A stretch of 64,000 nucleotides of DNA, from assembly GCA_036927565.1 (NCBI GenBank), contig JAYESD010000001.1, positions 111,953,110 through 112,017,109 of the forward strand, in the 5' to 3' direction. Positions 22,441-34,300 of this stretch are shown here, in pieces. The DNA is from Tuctoria greenei (taxonomy: Eukaryota > Streptophyta > Magnoliopsida > Poales > Poaceae). Below the pieces are notes generated by a model. The model saw nothing but the letters and a program-made list of their open reading frames with translations, searched no databases and was not told the origin of the DNA. Both the position numbers and the translations under genes were made by a program. Position 1 is the stretch's first letter. Every line of letters begins with the position of its first letter.

Positions 22441-22924
22441 AGTTATACTTAAGGAGCGTACTTGGAAAGTACGGAACGCCTAAAATAAATTTTTGTCTGC
22501 ACTAATAAGTCAAGGTTACTAAGTATGGAACTAATAAGAGGTCGACCTAATAAGAACGAGTCCCAAAACTTCTTGCTGTCAGAAGTTTTATGTTTTGCTC
22601 AATTCATAAGTTAGTTTGACAATTTAAGTATCGGGTTAATTTTTGCATCGGTAAGTCCAAACCATATGACTGGATCGGAAATAAGTATTACTTGCAGTTT
22701 TGCAAGTTCAAGGTCTTATGATAAGTATAAAGATGAACCATTGTCATAATGGATCATCAAGATTACTTTTTGTGAGATATTTGTAGTAAATCCACGTCAG
22801 TAATTAACACTCGCAAATTGGAACTTTATTGTGAAAAATTTCCTAACTTAGGGTCATTGCATCATCTGTGATGCATACACAAAATATGTTTAAAATATGA
22901 GGCCATTGAGAAGACATGGTAACT
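22441..22924 (+). other. Copia C interior up to the D insertion, no readable motif
   Basis: AT-rich, TAAG-rich sequence expected to hold the rest of RT and the start of RNase H, but no motif is legible. It ends at TAACT (22920-22924), the target site of element D. Confidence 0.45.
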
Positions 22925-24686
22925 TGTAATACCTATGTGTGCTGAATACATTGGTTATGACGATAAAAGTTTTGAATACTGCCAAAAAAACATTTTTAAC
23001 AAGGTCCGACTCTAGGTACGAGCTCCTGCAAGGTCTGATGATAGGTCCGGCTTGTTTTGGGTAGCTCTGGCAAGGTCTGACGTAAGGCCCAACTTGCTTT
23101 GGCTAGGTCCGACTTCTTTGTCTAGGTTCGACTTGCTTTGGCTAGGTCCAAATTCTTTGTTTAGGTCCGACTTGCTATGGCTAGGTCCGACGTATTTTTG
23201 CTAGCTCCAGCGCTAGGTCTGACTAGCTTTGGTTAGCTCCGGCGCTAGATCCTGCTAGCTTTGGTAAGTTCCGGTTTTAGGTCCGGATAGCTTCGGCAAG
23301 GTTCGGAGCTTGATCGCAATGGTTCTGCTTTTTACATGCAATGTTTCAAACTGGCTTTTTTTATTATGGAAAGTGTGCTTAGTATTTTTTTACTAAGTTT
23401 TTTGTGTGTGTTGGTGGTTTTGGCTGATATCGTTTGCTATGGTTTACAACATGCTTATGTGGGTGCTCACGTAAGGTGTTGTGGTTATTGAAACTAACGA
23501 GAGTCAAGTCGAGAACTTGTGCTGAGAAGTATCAGTTGTTTATTCATGTGCAGGTGTTGCTTGAGTTCAAGACATGGCTGGTGACGGGATCCATTGAACT
23601 ATTCTTAGGTAGAATATGAGGTTCAACAACCAAGTTCGAGAGGGATTGTGGTTGAGTTGATCGGGAGGTTGCGCAACATGTTTGAATCAAGAACAATGCA
23701 TATGAAGGTATCGTGGACGTCGTTAAAATTTTTTTGCACATGTGCAAGGAGTACGTGGATGTGGCTACATTGTTCCAAGGCGTGATGAAGAGATGTGTAC
23801 GTAAAGAATTGGTCAGAAAGGTCGAACCAACTAGGTCATGGACTCAGGCTGCGGTTGAGTCGGGTTTGACTCAAATATGGAAAGATTTGAGTTGGTTACG
23901 TTCTGATTTCATGGTGAGCACGAAGTTTAGTTGTTTTAGGAATGTGGGATACATTACTGAGGTGTTTGGAAGTCTTAAGAGTGCTTCTATATGCGTATGA
24001 AAGAGACTTGAAAAGTTATGGAATATTTCGATGGAAACTGAGTAGGATACGAGTCCTGGGTTGGTTTGGGTTAGCCTCATGGCTGGTTATATAAGCAAGG
24101 GAGGCCTGAGCTCGTGGTGTACGAATTTTTGGCTGTTTCTCTTATGTTCTATTGAATAAAAATTGTAGTTTAAATAAAATTTTGTGCCTTGTTCGTCCGA
24201 CTTGTTTCAGACAAGTTTTATCGTCGTGTTTTTGCACAGGAGTACCTTATTTTGGTGGTTTTTATCATAACTCGATCTTTACAGATCCAACTGTCGTGAT
24301 TCTTTTTGGGCTCTCTTCACAACTTGATTATCTATCATACGCAAAAATTTCAAAGTCATTGGATTTGTGGTTTCTTATCTACACAAGTTTCTTTGCATTG
24401 TTGTGGATCTGTTTTTTCTCGGGTAGGACGGATTGACCTTTGTTCGACCTTTTGGCCGTAACTTGAGTTTTTCTTGACGGATTTTCATGATTCTTGTTGT
24501 TCGTGACTTGATTCTACATAATATATATTGTTTTTGTCACAATTTATCACATTTAAATTAGTCACACACACGATTTCTTTAACAGATCAATTTTCTGCCG
24601 AGGGGTTTTTGTTGCTTCCGCTAAAAAGTTGTAATCTACACTTCACCCCCCCTCTGATAGCTTTTCACGTGCTCTTCGATCCTGCA
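22925..24686 (+). repeat. 5' LTR of copia element D (1762 bp)
   Basis: Starts TGTAATACCTATG and ends TTCGATCCTGCA, with its partner at 59471-61240. U3 contains a tandem series of CTAGGTCCGAC-type units (22997-23320). Short open frames inside (for example 23713-24000) also occur in decayed form in the 3' copy and are not considered genes. Confidence 0.88.
22997..23320 (+). repeat. Tandem CTAGGTCCGACTT-type repeats in U3 of D
   Basis: About ten degenerate units of roughly 30-35 bp alternate between GGTCCGACTTGCTTTGGCTA-like and AGCTCCGGCGCTAGGTC-like forms. The matching array in the 3' LTR is at 59545-59865. Confidence 0.75.
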
Positions 24687-24688
24687 AT

Positions 24689-24701
24689 TGGTACCAGAGC
24701 C
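24689..24701 (+). other. Primer-binding site of copia element D
   Basis: TGGTACCAGAGCC lies two bases after the LTR end. It is one substitution away from the initiator-Met complement TGGTATCAGAGCC. Confidence 0.8.
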
Positions 24702-24748
24702 ACAGTGCTCTAATCTTTGTGATTTGGACGTGTTTTTGACTAATCATC

Positions 24749-26719
24749 ATGGAGAAATACTCCGCAAAACCTTGTGTGTTTAGTGGTATTGATTTTCAGG
24801 TTTGGAAGGCACGTATGGAAGCCTTCATCCAGACGCAAGGCTTTGCAATATGGGAAAAGGTGTACAAAACTTACAAAGTGCTGCCAAACGATCAAGTTAC
24901 AGCTACAAATCTGAGAGATGTCGACAACAACAACAAGGCTCGGAACTTGATCATACAAGGATAAACTCAAAGTGACTTCGACTGTGTTGCACATCTCTGA
25001 TCTGCATACGATGTGTGGAAAGCACTTTGCGACTACCACGAAGGATCCAACATGATCAAGTAGGTAAGACAAGATATGTTCAAAAAGGAATACATGCGTT
25101 TTAAGATGCAACCAGGTGAGTCCATCGATTATTTATTTGCTCACTTTAATAAAATTCTCAGCAACTTGCATATTGTCAATGTTATTTTTTTAGATGCTAA
25201 AAATTCTAGGCAATTGTTAAGTGCATTAGATATGTTAATTTGGGAGATGAAAGTCACATCTATTTGTGAATCTACTGTTAAGAGTACTCTTATATTAGAT
25301 GTTCTATATTCTAAATTGAAAACTCATGAAATTGACATAATCTTACATAAGAACCCCAACAAGTCTCTTGCATTTGTTTCTCAATGTGACATGCCTAGCT
25401 CCATCCAATCTTCATCTTCTGGAACACTTGCTTTATTGTCTCTCTAACCCTTGAATAGATTGAAGAGTTTCCAGAGGAAAAACTTGCACTCATCTCTACT
25501 CGGTTCTCAAAAGCATTGCAAAATGTGAGAACTCGAAGGAGATGAAGTGTCGGACCTCAACGTTGCTTCGAATGTGGTAAGACATGACATTTTAGCACGA
25601 ATTGCCCTAACCTTTCAGGTACTACTTTCTGTGATGAAAAACAAACAAGGACGAAGCACTCTTTTGCAAACAACAACAAGAAAAAGAAGGGTTTACAGGA
25701 CGCCAACTGGTGATTAGTTTTATCTCCGCACTTCAAGAGCATGGCTCGAGCGATGTGGACATCAGAAGTGATGAAGATGAAGATGATTTGGCAAACTTGT
25801 GCTTCATGGCGGGCAAGTCAAGATCAAGTATGGAGGAGGCAGAACACAACAGCGACAATGAAGAGGTATGTCCTACTTGCAAAGAAATGTGTGATGATAT
25901 TTCTCGTGCCACTATTATAGTTAAGAAAAAGGACAAAAAGCTTAGGGATAATGATGTTAAAATAGTATCACTAGAATATGAAAGTAATTGTTTGAAATCT
26001 TTGATTCCTAATGATGATTCTTGTTCCTTATGTGATTCAATATATGAACAATTGTCCTCTCTAAGAAGTGCACACACCTCCACACTTGATAAACTTGAGT
26101 TAGAGATTGAAAAGAATAGAGAGCTTGCTGCACTTAATGATAAAAGCTTAAAAGATGCTAGCTGTTCTACAATTGATTTGCATTGTTCTACTTGTGATGA
26201 TCTTGATAAGAAACTACATGATGCTATGAATGAGATTTCTATATTGAACAATGGTTTAAGTTCTCATGAAGTTAAATATTGTTCTAATTGCAAACTAAAA
26301 AGAAAAACTTCATGTGAAAACTGCCTGGATCTGTCCAATAAACTTGATGACATGCATAGGACATTAGATTTATTTTGTAATACAAATAAGAACCTAAACT
26401 TGCTGCTGATTTCTTCTAAATCCTGCAATGATAAATCTGGTTTAGGTTTTGATTCTCATGCTCATGCTAAGGCACACCCACCTAAAATTGTAAAGTAATT
26501 AGGAGGTGGCTTGATTCAAACTACTTCTATACAAAAAGAAGTGGTTTTCAAATCTGCAGGGGTGCTTTCTCATTCAACATCTAACAAACATGTTGCTTGC
26601 TCATATAGACATGAATCTAAAGTTAAATTTCATTGTACCCACTGCGGTGGAGATGGTCATATCATAAATTTTTGTAATAGACTGGCTACACAACAGGAAA
26701 AAAGAAAGAATGCAAGCTA
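24749..26719 (+). pseudogene. gag: Copia D gag: N-terminal domain, UBN2 domain, Cys-rich coiled segment, CCHC knuckles
   Basis: Starts at the ATG at 24749 (MEKYSAKPCVFSG, then FQVWKARMEAF). A stop near 24962 and another near 25064 break the first part. The UBN2-type gag core follows (25076-25447; LFAHFNKILSNL). A CCHC knuckle at about 25566-25610 (CFECGKT, HFSTNC) has a stop within it. Next is a 263-codon open stretch (25710-26498) with an acidic start (DEDEDD), five regularly placed CxxC pairs and heptad-like helices. A second knuckle, CTHCGGDGHIINFC, lies at about 26635. The product would package element RNA. Broken by at least four stops or frame changes. Confidence 0.85.
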
Positions 26720-27025
26720 GATCTCATAACTCTCATGCAACATCTGCTGCACATGCTAAACCAAATATCAAGAACATGCAACCTGCTGTTATGAGTCAAA
26801 AACATGCAAAGTTTGCCCATAAACCTACTGTTTTTCATGCTACATATGTAACACCTTGTAAGTCAGTAGTTGAGTACAAAAATCCTCAAACTTTGGCTCA
26901 TAAACCTGTTGTTTTGTCTCAGCTTTAGCGTGTTTTTCCTACTGCACGTCGTGTGACTCAATACTAGATTCCTAAATGCCTTTTGACTAACCCCAGTATT
27001 GAGTCATCAACTTATTGTGCTTCTA

Positions 27026-28970
27026 TGTAGGTTACACACTTGAGGAAGGAGAAAATTTGGATTGTGGATTCAGGTTGCTCACGCCACTTGACCGGTAACA
27101 AAATTAGTTCTCCTCCCTCTCTTTTGTGTCACGTGTAGAGAATGTTACTTTTGCCGATAATTCTTCAACTCCTATAATTGCTAAGGGTTTGGTTAGAGTA
27201 AAGAATCACTACACTTTGAAAGATGTGGCACTTGTTAAAAATTTGAAATACAATTTGCTTTCTATTTCACAACTGCTAGATGAAAACCTAGAAATTATTT
27301 TCACTAAAAATTGCTGCATGGTTGTAGATTCAAACAGTGAGTTTATTTCTAACATGTCTCGGTTTGGAAGAGTTTTTAAAGCTGATTTTGATATGTCATC
27401 CTCTAAGCATAGGTGTCTAGTTGCAAATGATTCAAAGGACTTATATTTTTTGCATTGTAGACTTGGTCACGTAGGCTTTGATCATCTAACGCGTGTTAGT
27501 GCTCTTGATCGCATTCGTGGGCTGCCTAAGCTTAAAGGGGACAAAGAAATGGTGTGCTCTTCTTATGGACATGCTAAGATGGTTGCAGGTTCACATGCTC
27601 CACTCACAATGACCATGACAACTGAACTGGGTCAACTTTTGCACCTTGACACCGTAGGACCTTCACGTGTTCAATCCTTCAGAGCTAAATGGTATGTTCT
27701 TATGATTGTTGATGACTATTCTAGATACTCTTGGTTTTACTTTAATGGCATCTAAGAATGAAGCTTTTAGTCACTTTAGAACTTTATTTCTTAGATTATA
27801 AATTGATCACCCAGGGTCTTTATAAGCAATTAGAAGTGATAATAGAATCAAATTTAAAAATTAATCGTTTGATCATTTTTTAGTTGAAAATGGAATAGAT
27901 TACCAATTTTCTTCACCTTATGTACCTCAACAAAACGGTGTTGTAGAGAGAAAAAACAGAACCTTAGTTGATATGGCTAGGACTATGCTTGATGAATATC
28001 AAACTCCTACAAAATTTTGGGCAGTTGCAATTGCAACCGCTTATTATGTCTCAAATCTTGTTTTCTTGCGTGCTAAGCTCGGAAAAACACCATATGAACT
28101 ACGATAGGCCTAGTGTCACAAACTTTTGAGTCTTAGGTTGCAAATTCTTTGTTAAGTAACATGCTAATCTTGATAAATTTGAACCTAGATCCATTGATGG
28201 CATGTTTATTGGTTATCCATATCATACTAGAGGCTATCGTGTGCTTTAAATTGATATTAACAAAATTATGGAGACTTGTGAGGTTTATTTTGATGAAACT
28301 AGCCCAGGTACAAGCTCCAATATTGCAGGTCCAGATCTATATCTGCAGGGGGGAGTATTTTCATCGAAGAAGATGAAGAATTGTTGCTGCTTCCTGAAAA
28401 TGCAGAAGCAAATGACGTTGATCGCGCTGCTAATTTTGCACCACAACCAGCACCAACAACTATTGCAGCTAGTACAGACCGTCCTCAAGCCACAAGTTAT
28501 TCGATATGTGATGAACAAGAAGAACAAGGATCTTGTGAAGTATCCACTCCCCTCCGAATCCTCAAATATCATCCTCAACAACAAATCATTGGGAGCTTGC
28601 ATGAATGAGTCACACGGTCCAGGTTTTGCGATCCAAACTCTAATGCTCATTCTGCTTTTTCTTCTTCTTTTGAACCCAAAGATATATCACACGCACTCAC
28701 TAATGAATCTTGGATTATTGCCATGCAAGAAGAGTTAGGAAATTTTGAAAGAAATAATGTTTGGAAACTTGTACCTCCACCTCAAGGTCACACTTTAATT
28801 GAAACTAAATGGGTGTTTAAAAGTAAACAAAGTGAGAATGGGGTTGTGGTTAGGAATAAGGCTAGGTTGGTTGCTCAAGGTTTCACGCAAATTGAAGGTC
28901 TAGATTTTGATGAAACGTTTGCTCCTATTGCTAGATTAGAAGCCATAATTATTTTGTTAGCTTTTGCTGC
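27026..28970 (+). pseudogene. pol: Copia D pol, 5' part: protease, integrase and start of RT
   Basis: The protease shows WIVDSGCSRHLTG at about 27057. A 209-codon open stretch (27126-27755) holds the gag-pre-integrase motif (LHCRLGHVGFDHL) and the start of the integrase core (HLDTVGP, VDDYSRYSW). The core continues with frame breaks: IRSDN near 27830, then PQQNGVVERKNRTL near 27930. The D, D and E catalytic positions are recognisable. RT begins at about 28700 (MQEELGNFERNNVWKLV, KWVFKSK, ARLVAQGFTQ, DFDETFAP). It is cut at LLAFAA by Tat element E at 28971. The remainder of RT is at 57314. Confidence 0.88.
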
Positions 28971-29816
28971 TGTCGGTACCTAGGATACCAGGTACTCATT
29001 GTTACTGTGATTAAAACTACGGAGTTCCACCTATCCGAGTTGAAGATTTTTGAAGGCTCTACGTGTCCCGCTGCACTGGACATGCCTCCCTCGATTCGGT
29101 AGTTCAGGCGCTACCACGTGTATCATAGGGCCAGACCTGACTCCCTTCATAGGGAAGATCCGGTCATGCCACGTGTCTAGTGACCCCAGACCTAACCCCT
29201 AGTAGAGGGAAGCTTTGGTGTTGCCATGTGTTTAGCAGCTCCAGGCCCGCCTCCCCACAGAGGGAAGCTCCAAAGGTGCCACGTGTTGAGCCCCTGGATC
29301 TAAGCCTGCAACGGGAAGACTATTGGATCCCTAACGGCACGGACATTCAAGGGGCTCTTAAAACAGCCATTACAAGACCTCGTTAACATGTCATTAATAA
29401 TATATTAATGATGCACAATCAGAGGACTATCAATATCATTAACACTATCATTAAGACGTGTTATTACACTGCTAATCACCCAAAATGTCAGTAGATCCTG
29501 TATAGGTGTTCAATACAGTCGGGGCCACCTGTCGGGCAAAGCAAACTATGTAACGGCTAGTTCTTAGCATATAAAAGGGCTGCATCGCATGGTAGAGACA
29601 AGTCCACTCAAGCTCACATGCACACAACGCATAGACTCTCATGCAATCAACAATCAACCCGTGGAGTAGGGTATTACGCTCAAGCGGCCCGAACCATGTA
29701 AAAATCTTCTGTGTCACTACCTCGCTCTAGATCTTACGCGCGCCCAAACCAAATACGAACCTCTACGGACTACGCTTTCGTAGTACCGGGGGAAGTGTCG
29801 TAGCAAAACTTCGACA
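28971..29816 (+). repeat. 5' LTR of Tat element E (846 bp)
   Basis: Runs from TGTCGGTACC to AAAACTTCGACA. TATA box ATATAAAAGG at 29569-29578. U3 has about 60-bp repeats, each with a CCACGTGT or CCATGTGT core and GGGAAGCTC (about 29050-29300). A degenerate form of the family palindrome (TCATTAATAATATATTAATGA) lies near 29391-29411. Confidence 0.9.
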
Positions 29817-29838
29817 TTTGGCACGCCAGGTAGGGGGG
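29817..29838 (+). other. Primer-binding-site region of Tat element E
   Basis: TTTGGCACGCCAGGTAGGGG directly follows the LTR end. It is shared in variant form with Tat1 and Tat2. Confidence 0.75.
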
Positions 29839-29852
29839 CCCAATATTTCAAT

Positions 29853-31388
29853 ATGGTGAATTTCGCAGCAACATTATCCAATGGCCACAATGGATAGCCT
29901 GATGGAAGAAATCCCTCCAATGTGCAACAGCCGGTTGGTGTTGTTGTCCCAGCGGGTGTCATTCCACCACCACCACCACCTCATGCTGGTCCGGCAGCCA
30001 ATGCTAGACATCAGGACGGAGAGTTTGAGTCGATCACAGCATCGATGAATAATGTGGAGAACACACTCAATGTGGCGCGTACTTTGCTACAGCGTCCTCT
30101 AGCACCTCGAGCTCCTCTGGCTGCCATGGAACAATGGCGTGCTGATGTGGAGCATCTGGTTGCAGCTGCAGCCGACGCCATCAGCAACCAAGGTCCGCCC
30201 CTGTTGGGCAGGCCCCCTCAAGGAACAGGACCTTGTATGGCAGACTGGATCCTCAGGCGTCATAGCACAGGAGATGCGCTCCTTCATAGCAGGTGACGTC
30301 ACTGCCCTCTATGGCACGCCGCACTCATACGGCGTCGAGGCTTTTGACGCATGATCTCCGGTCGGAGCTCGACCGCTGATATAGGCTGCGGGACGGTCGT
30401 GTCCATATAGAGTGTGCTCATGAGAGGCGAGCTGCTCATGAAAACCCTTCTCCTTTAGGAGTAGGGGGCAGCTGTTCAGCCCTGGCCATGCATCTTCCAT
30501 GGTCGAATGGCCACTGAAGTTCCGACCTCATCTGCCGAAGAAGTACGAAGGGACTATCAACCCCGTCGAGTTCCTCTAGATCTACTCCATAGCTATCCTC
30601 ATGGCTGGAGGCAATGAGGCCATTATGGGAAATTACTTCCCAGTGGCTCTAACCGGGACAACCAAGTTCTGGTTCATGAGTCTTCCACCTGACAACATCA
30701 ACAGTTGGGCGGAGCTTTGCCGCCAGTTCATCGCCAACTTCGGGAGCTCCTACAACCGACCTGGCACAGAGCTGGATCTGTTTGCTATACAACAGAAGAT
30801 GGGAGAATCACTATAATCATTCATCCAATGTTTTTCTTAGGTACAGAACACTATTCCTTCAATCTCCGATGCTTCGGTCGTTGTCGCATTTCGACAGGGA
30901 GTTAGAGATAAGAAGATGCTAGAGAAGCTGGCAACAAAAGTAGTCAGCAGTGTCATGGAGCTCTTCAGCCTAGCCAACAAATGTGCTAGGGCTGCAGTGG
31001 GCCGAGAGATGCACTCCAAACCAGCTCTATAGGCTGGTGAATCCTCCTCAAGGGCTTAAGCTACTGCCTCCGACAGTGGAAAAAACAAGAAAAGTCCAAC
31101 GGCATGAAGAAGTCGTCGGCCGGCACGCCTGCTACTGCTGCAGCTGCAGCGCTGGGTGGTCGGGGGCCCCGCCCCAAAAAACGTCCACGACCATCGTCTG
31201 AGGACGGCAGTGGCAAAAACATGTTGTGTCCGATCCACAAAATGGACACCCACAATCTTGAAGACTGTCGTGAGGTCAAGCGCCTTGTTGAATGCAACAA
31301 CAGGCAAGAGGAAGAAGCTCCATTCCGTCAACGGGAAGGAAAGCAGAAGGTCGACGAAGCTCTGGCTGATCAGGATCTAGGTTTCTAG
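29853..31388 (+). pseudogene. gag: Tat element E gag
   Basis: The start codon at 29853 (MVNFAATLSNGHNG) is followed after 14 codons by a stop. The frame then shows a proline run (GVIPPPPPP), MEQWRADVEHLVAAAAD, and the gag core at about 30600-30815 (NYFPVALTGTTKFWFMSLPP, INSWAELCRQF). Then come a stop and further decay. A terminal Cys/His segment at about 31228-31280 reads CPIHKMDTHNLEDC. The N-terminal half matches Tat2 gag closely. At least four disablements. Confidence 0.85.
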
Positions 31389-34300
31389 GACCCCAAGAAG
31401 GTCCTAATGGTCGTCTGCAATACCATCGACGACCATTCTGACATCTCCGACAACGAGCGTCGAAAGACTCTCCATACGATATATGGAGGGTCCTGGGATA
31501 TTACCTCTCAGTGCATCCTCAAGACCATGCGTTGGGAGATGGCCGCCATAGCTCCCACCGCCAAGGCAGAACCCCATCGGAAGTGGATGGACACTGTCAT
31601 TACTTTCGATGCTTGGGATTGCCGGAGAAACATGATCAGAGATGGTCAACTACCATTAATGTTTTCTCCTATCATCAACAACGTTCAGCTCTATCATGTC
31701 TTCTTGGATGGAGGTGTGGCGCTCAACCTCCTTAGCTAAGCAACGTTCATGAAGATCCAGCTCAGCCTCTCGGACCTTTGCCCCTCACGTCCCTTCTCTA
31801 GAGTAGGTCTGGGAGCTATGACTCCTCTCAGATCAATTACACTCCCGGTGACCTTTGGGGCTCGGGACAACTATAGGTCCGAGAAGTTAGTCTTTAACGT
31901 AGCCCACCTCAGCCTTCCGTTCAACGCCACTGTAGGCAGGCCAGCCCTGTATAGGTTTATGGTCGTAGCTCATTACAGTTACTTGGTGTTGAAGATGCTG
32001 ACTCCTTTATGCGTTCTCCGGATCTGCGGGGATAGCACTACAGGAGTCACCGTGCTGGAAGAACTCCATGCGCTAGCAACAGCGCAGGAGGAAGGATCCG
32101 GCAAGGAGCAAACTGCTCAACCTCCGAGCTCTCTTCAATGAGGCTCAACTTTTGCACCACACGTGCAACCAAGCGGCGACACCAACATTCATGTCAAAGT
32201 TGTCTAAATCGGTTCCGATGCTGCCCAGACCACCCGTATATCGGGAGGTCTGGACAATAAATAGGAAGTCGCGCTCATCACTTTCCTCCGAGCGAATGTC
32301 GACGTGTTTGCATGGCAACCATCACAGATTCCTAGGAATCCCTGGGGAGGTGATTGAGCACAGCCTTAGCATATATCCCGATGCACAGCCAGTACATCAG
32401 AAGCCTCAAAAGCAATCAATCGAATGGCAGAATTTCATCAAACAAGAGATCAAGAAGCTGCTTGAAGCTCGTTTCATCCAGGAGGTCCACCATCCATGAT
32501 GGCTGGCAAACCAAGTCATTGTACCAAATGCCAACGGTAAGCTTTGGATGTGCATCGACTAAACCACCTTGAATAAAGCATGCCCTAAAGACCCATTTCC
32601 ACTATCTAGAATAGACCAGATAGTGGATTCCACCGCCGGGTGCGAACTATTATGTTTCCTAGATGCATATTCTAGATATCATCAGATTCAAATGTCTAGG
32701 GAAGATAAAGAGCATACTACTTTCATAACAGTAGATGGGTTGTATTGTTATACTGCTATGCCTTTCGGTCTCAAAAATGTTGCTTCAAATTTTGTGTGAG
32801 CCATGCACAAAACATTTGGGGAGATCATTAGGGACTTGGTGGAAGTCGAGGTCGATGACATCGTCGTGAAGGTGAAGAACAAGGAATCACTCCTTGACAA
32901 CCTGCAAGCTATCTTCGACAAGTTGCGCATAATGCACACCAAGATAAACCCGGACAAATGTGTCTTTGGGGTTAGCTCTGAGAAGCTCTTTGGATTCTTG
33001 GTGTCTCACCAAGGAATTGAGGCGAATCTCGGAGAAGATCAAGGATATTGAAGAGATGTGGCCCCCAGCTTGCGTCAAGGATGTCCAAAAGCTAACTTGA
33101 TGTCTAGCTGCGCTCAGCCGGTTCATCTCAAGACTCGCAGAGCGGGCACTTCCCTTCTTCAGGCTATTGAGGAAGTTTGGGCCATTCCATTGGTATGAAG
33201 AAGCAGAAAAGGCGTTCCAGGAGCTCAAGCAGCTCCTCACCACACTACCAATCTTGTTAGCTCCTGATCCTGGTGAGCCTCTTTTGCTTTACATTTTGGA
33301 ACCTACAGAGGTTGTGACCACGGTCCTGGTCGCGGAGAGACCGGAGCCATCTTCAGTCCACGAGTCCAGATCCCTCTGAGTGTGTCTGGAGCTTCCTGAA
33401 GGCAAGTCTGTGTCCAAGCCTCCAGGCATGGATCCTAAAGGCAAGCTACCCGAGGATAAACCTCTCTCATCCGAGGGAGTTCTCACATCTGCTCTAGGAG
33501 AAGATCTGGACCCCTCTAGGAGGGTCCGGATTGCTGATGAGGAAGATCCGGACCCCTCCTGGAGGGTCCACATTGCTCAAGAAGAGAATTCGGACCCCTC
33601 CGAGAGGGTCTGGGAGCTCAAGAATAAGGTCCGGACCACTCCGGGAGGATCCGTGTTGATGAAGAAGAAGCTCTGGGCCCTTCCAGGAAGGTCTAGACCA
33701 TCTAGCGGCCAATGTACTTCTTTAGCGAAGTACTACTTCCAAGCCCACAAAATATCAATGGTAACTTCTTATCCACTACGTGCTATATTGCATAACCCCA
33801 ACTCTACAGGGAAATATTGCAAAGTGGGCGGCGGAGCTAGCATAATTCAATCTCGAATTTTTGCCTCGACATGCTATCAAGAGTAAGGCATTGGCTGACT
33901 TTGTGGTGGAATGGACCCCTTATTCATCAAATCTAGGGGGCCTCAGTAAGCAGAAGTCGGAACCCAAGGTTCCGGTCTTCACTGAGCCTCACTGGACTCT
34001 CTACTTCGACGGCTCCGTGCAGAAGTAGGGGGCTGGAACTGGAATTCTTCTCCTCGCTCCGAGCGGGGAGAAGGTCAAGTACATAGTACACCTTGACTTC
34101 AAGGAAACCAACAACATGGCGGAGTATGAAGCTCTCATCTAAGGACTCAAGGTGGCACTATGATATGGCGTCAAGCAGTTGCTGGTGAAGGGTGACTCGC
34201 AACTCATCATCAAGAAAGTCAAAGGTGAATGTAGTTACAACGACCCTCAACTCCCTGTTTACCTACTTGAAGTCCAGAAGCTGCAAAAGGACTTCCACAT

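Noticed and set aside
25733..26251. 172-codon minus-strand frame rich in Ser/Leu
   Set aside because: Antisense of the gag coiled-coil segment; an artefact of Glu/Lys-rich codons on the other strand.
28285..28650. 121-codon minus-strand frame
   Set aside because: Shadow of the copia D pol connection region between integrase and RT.
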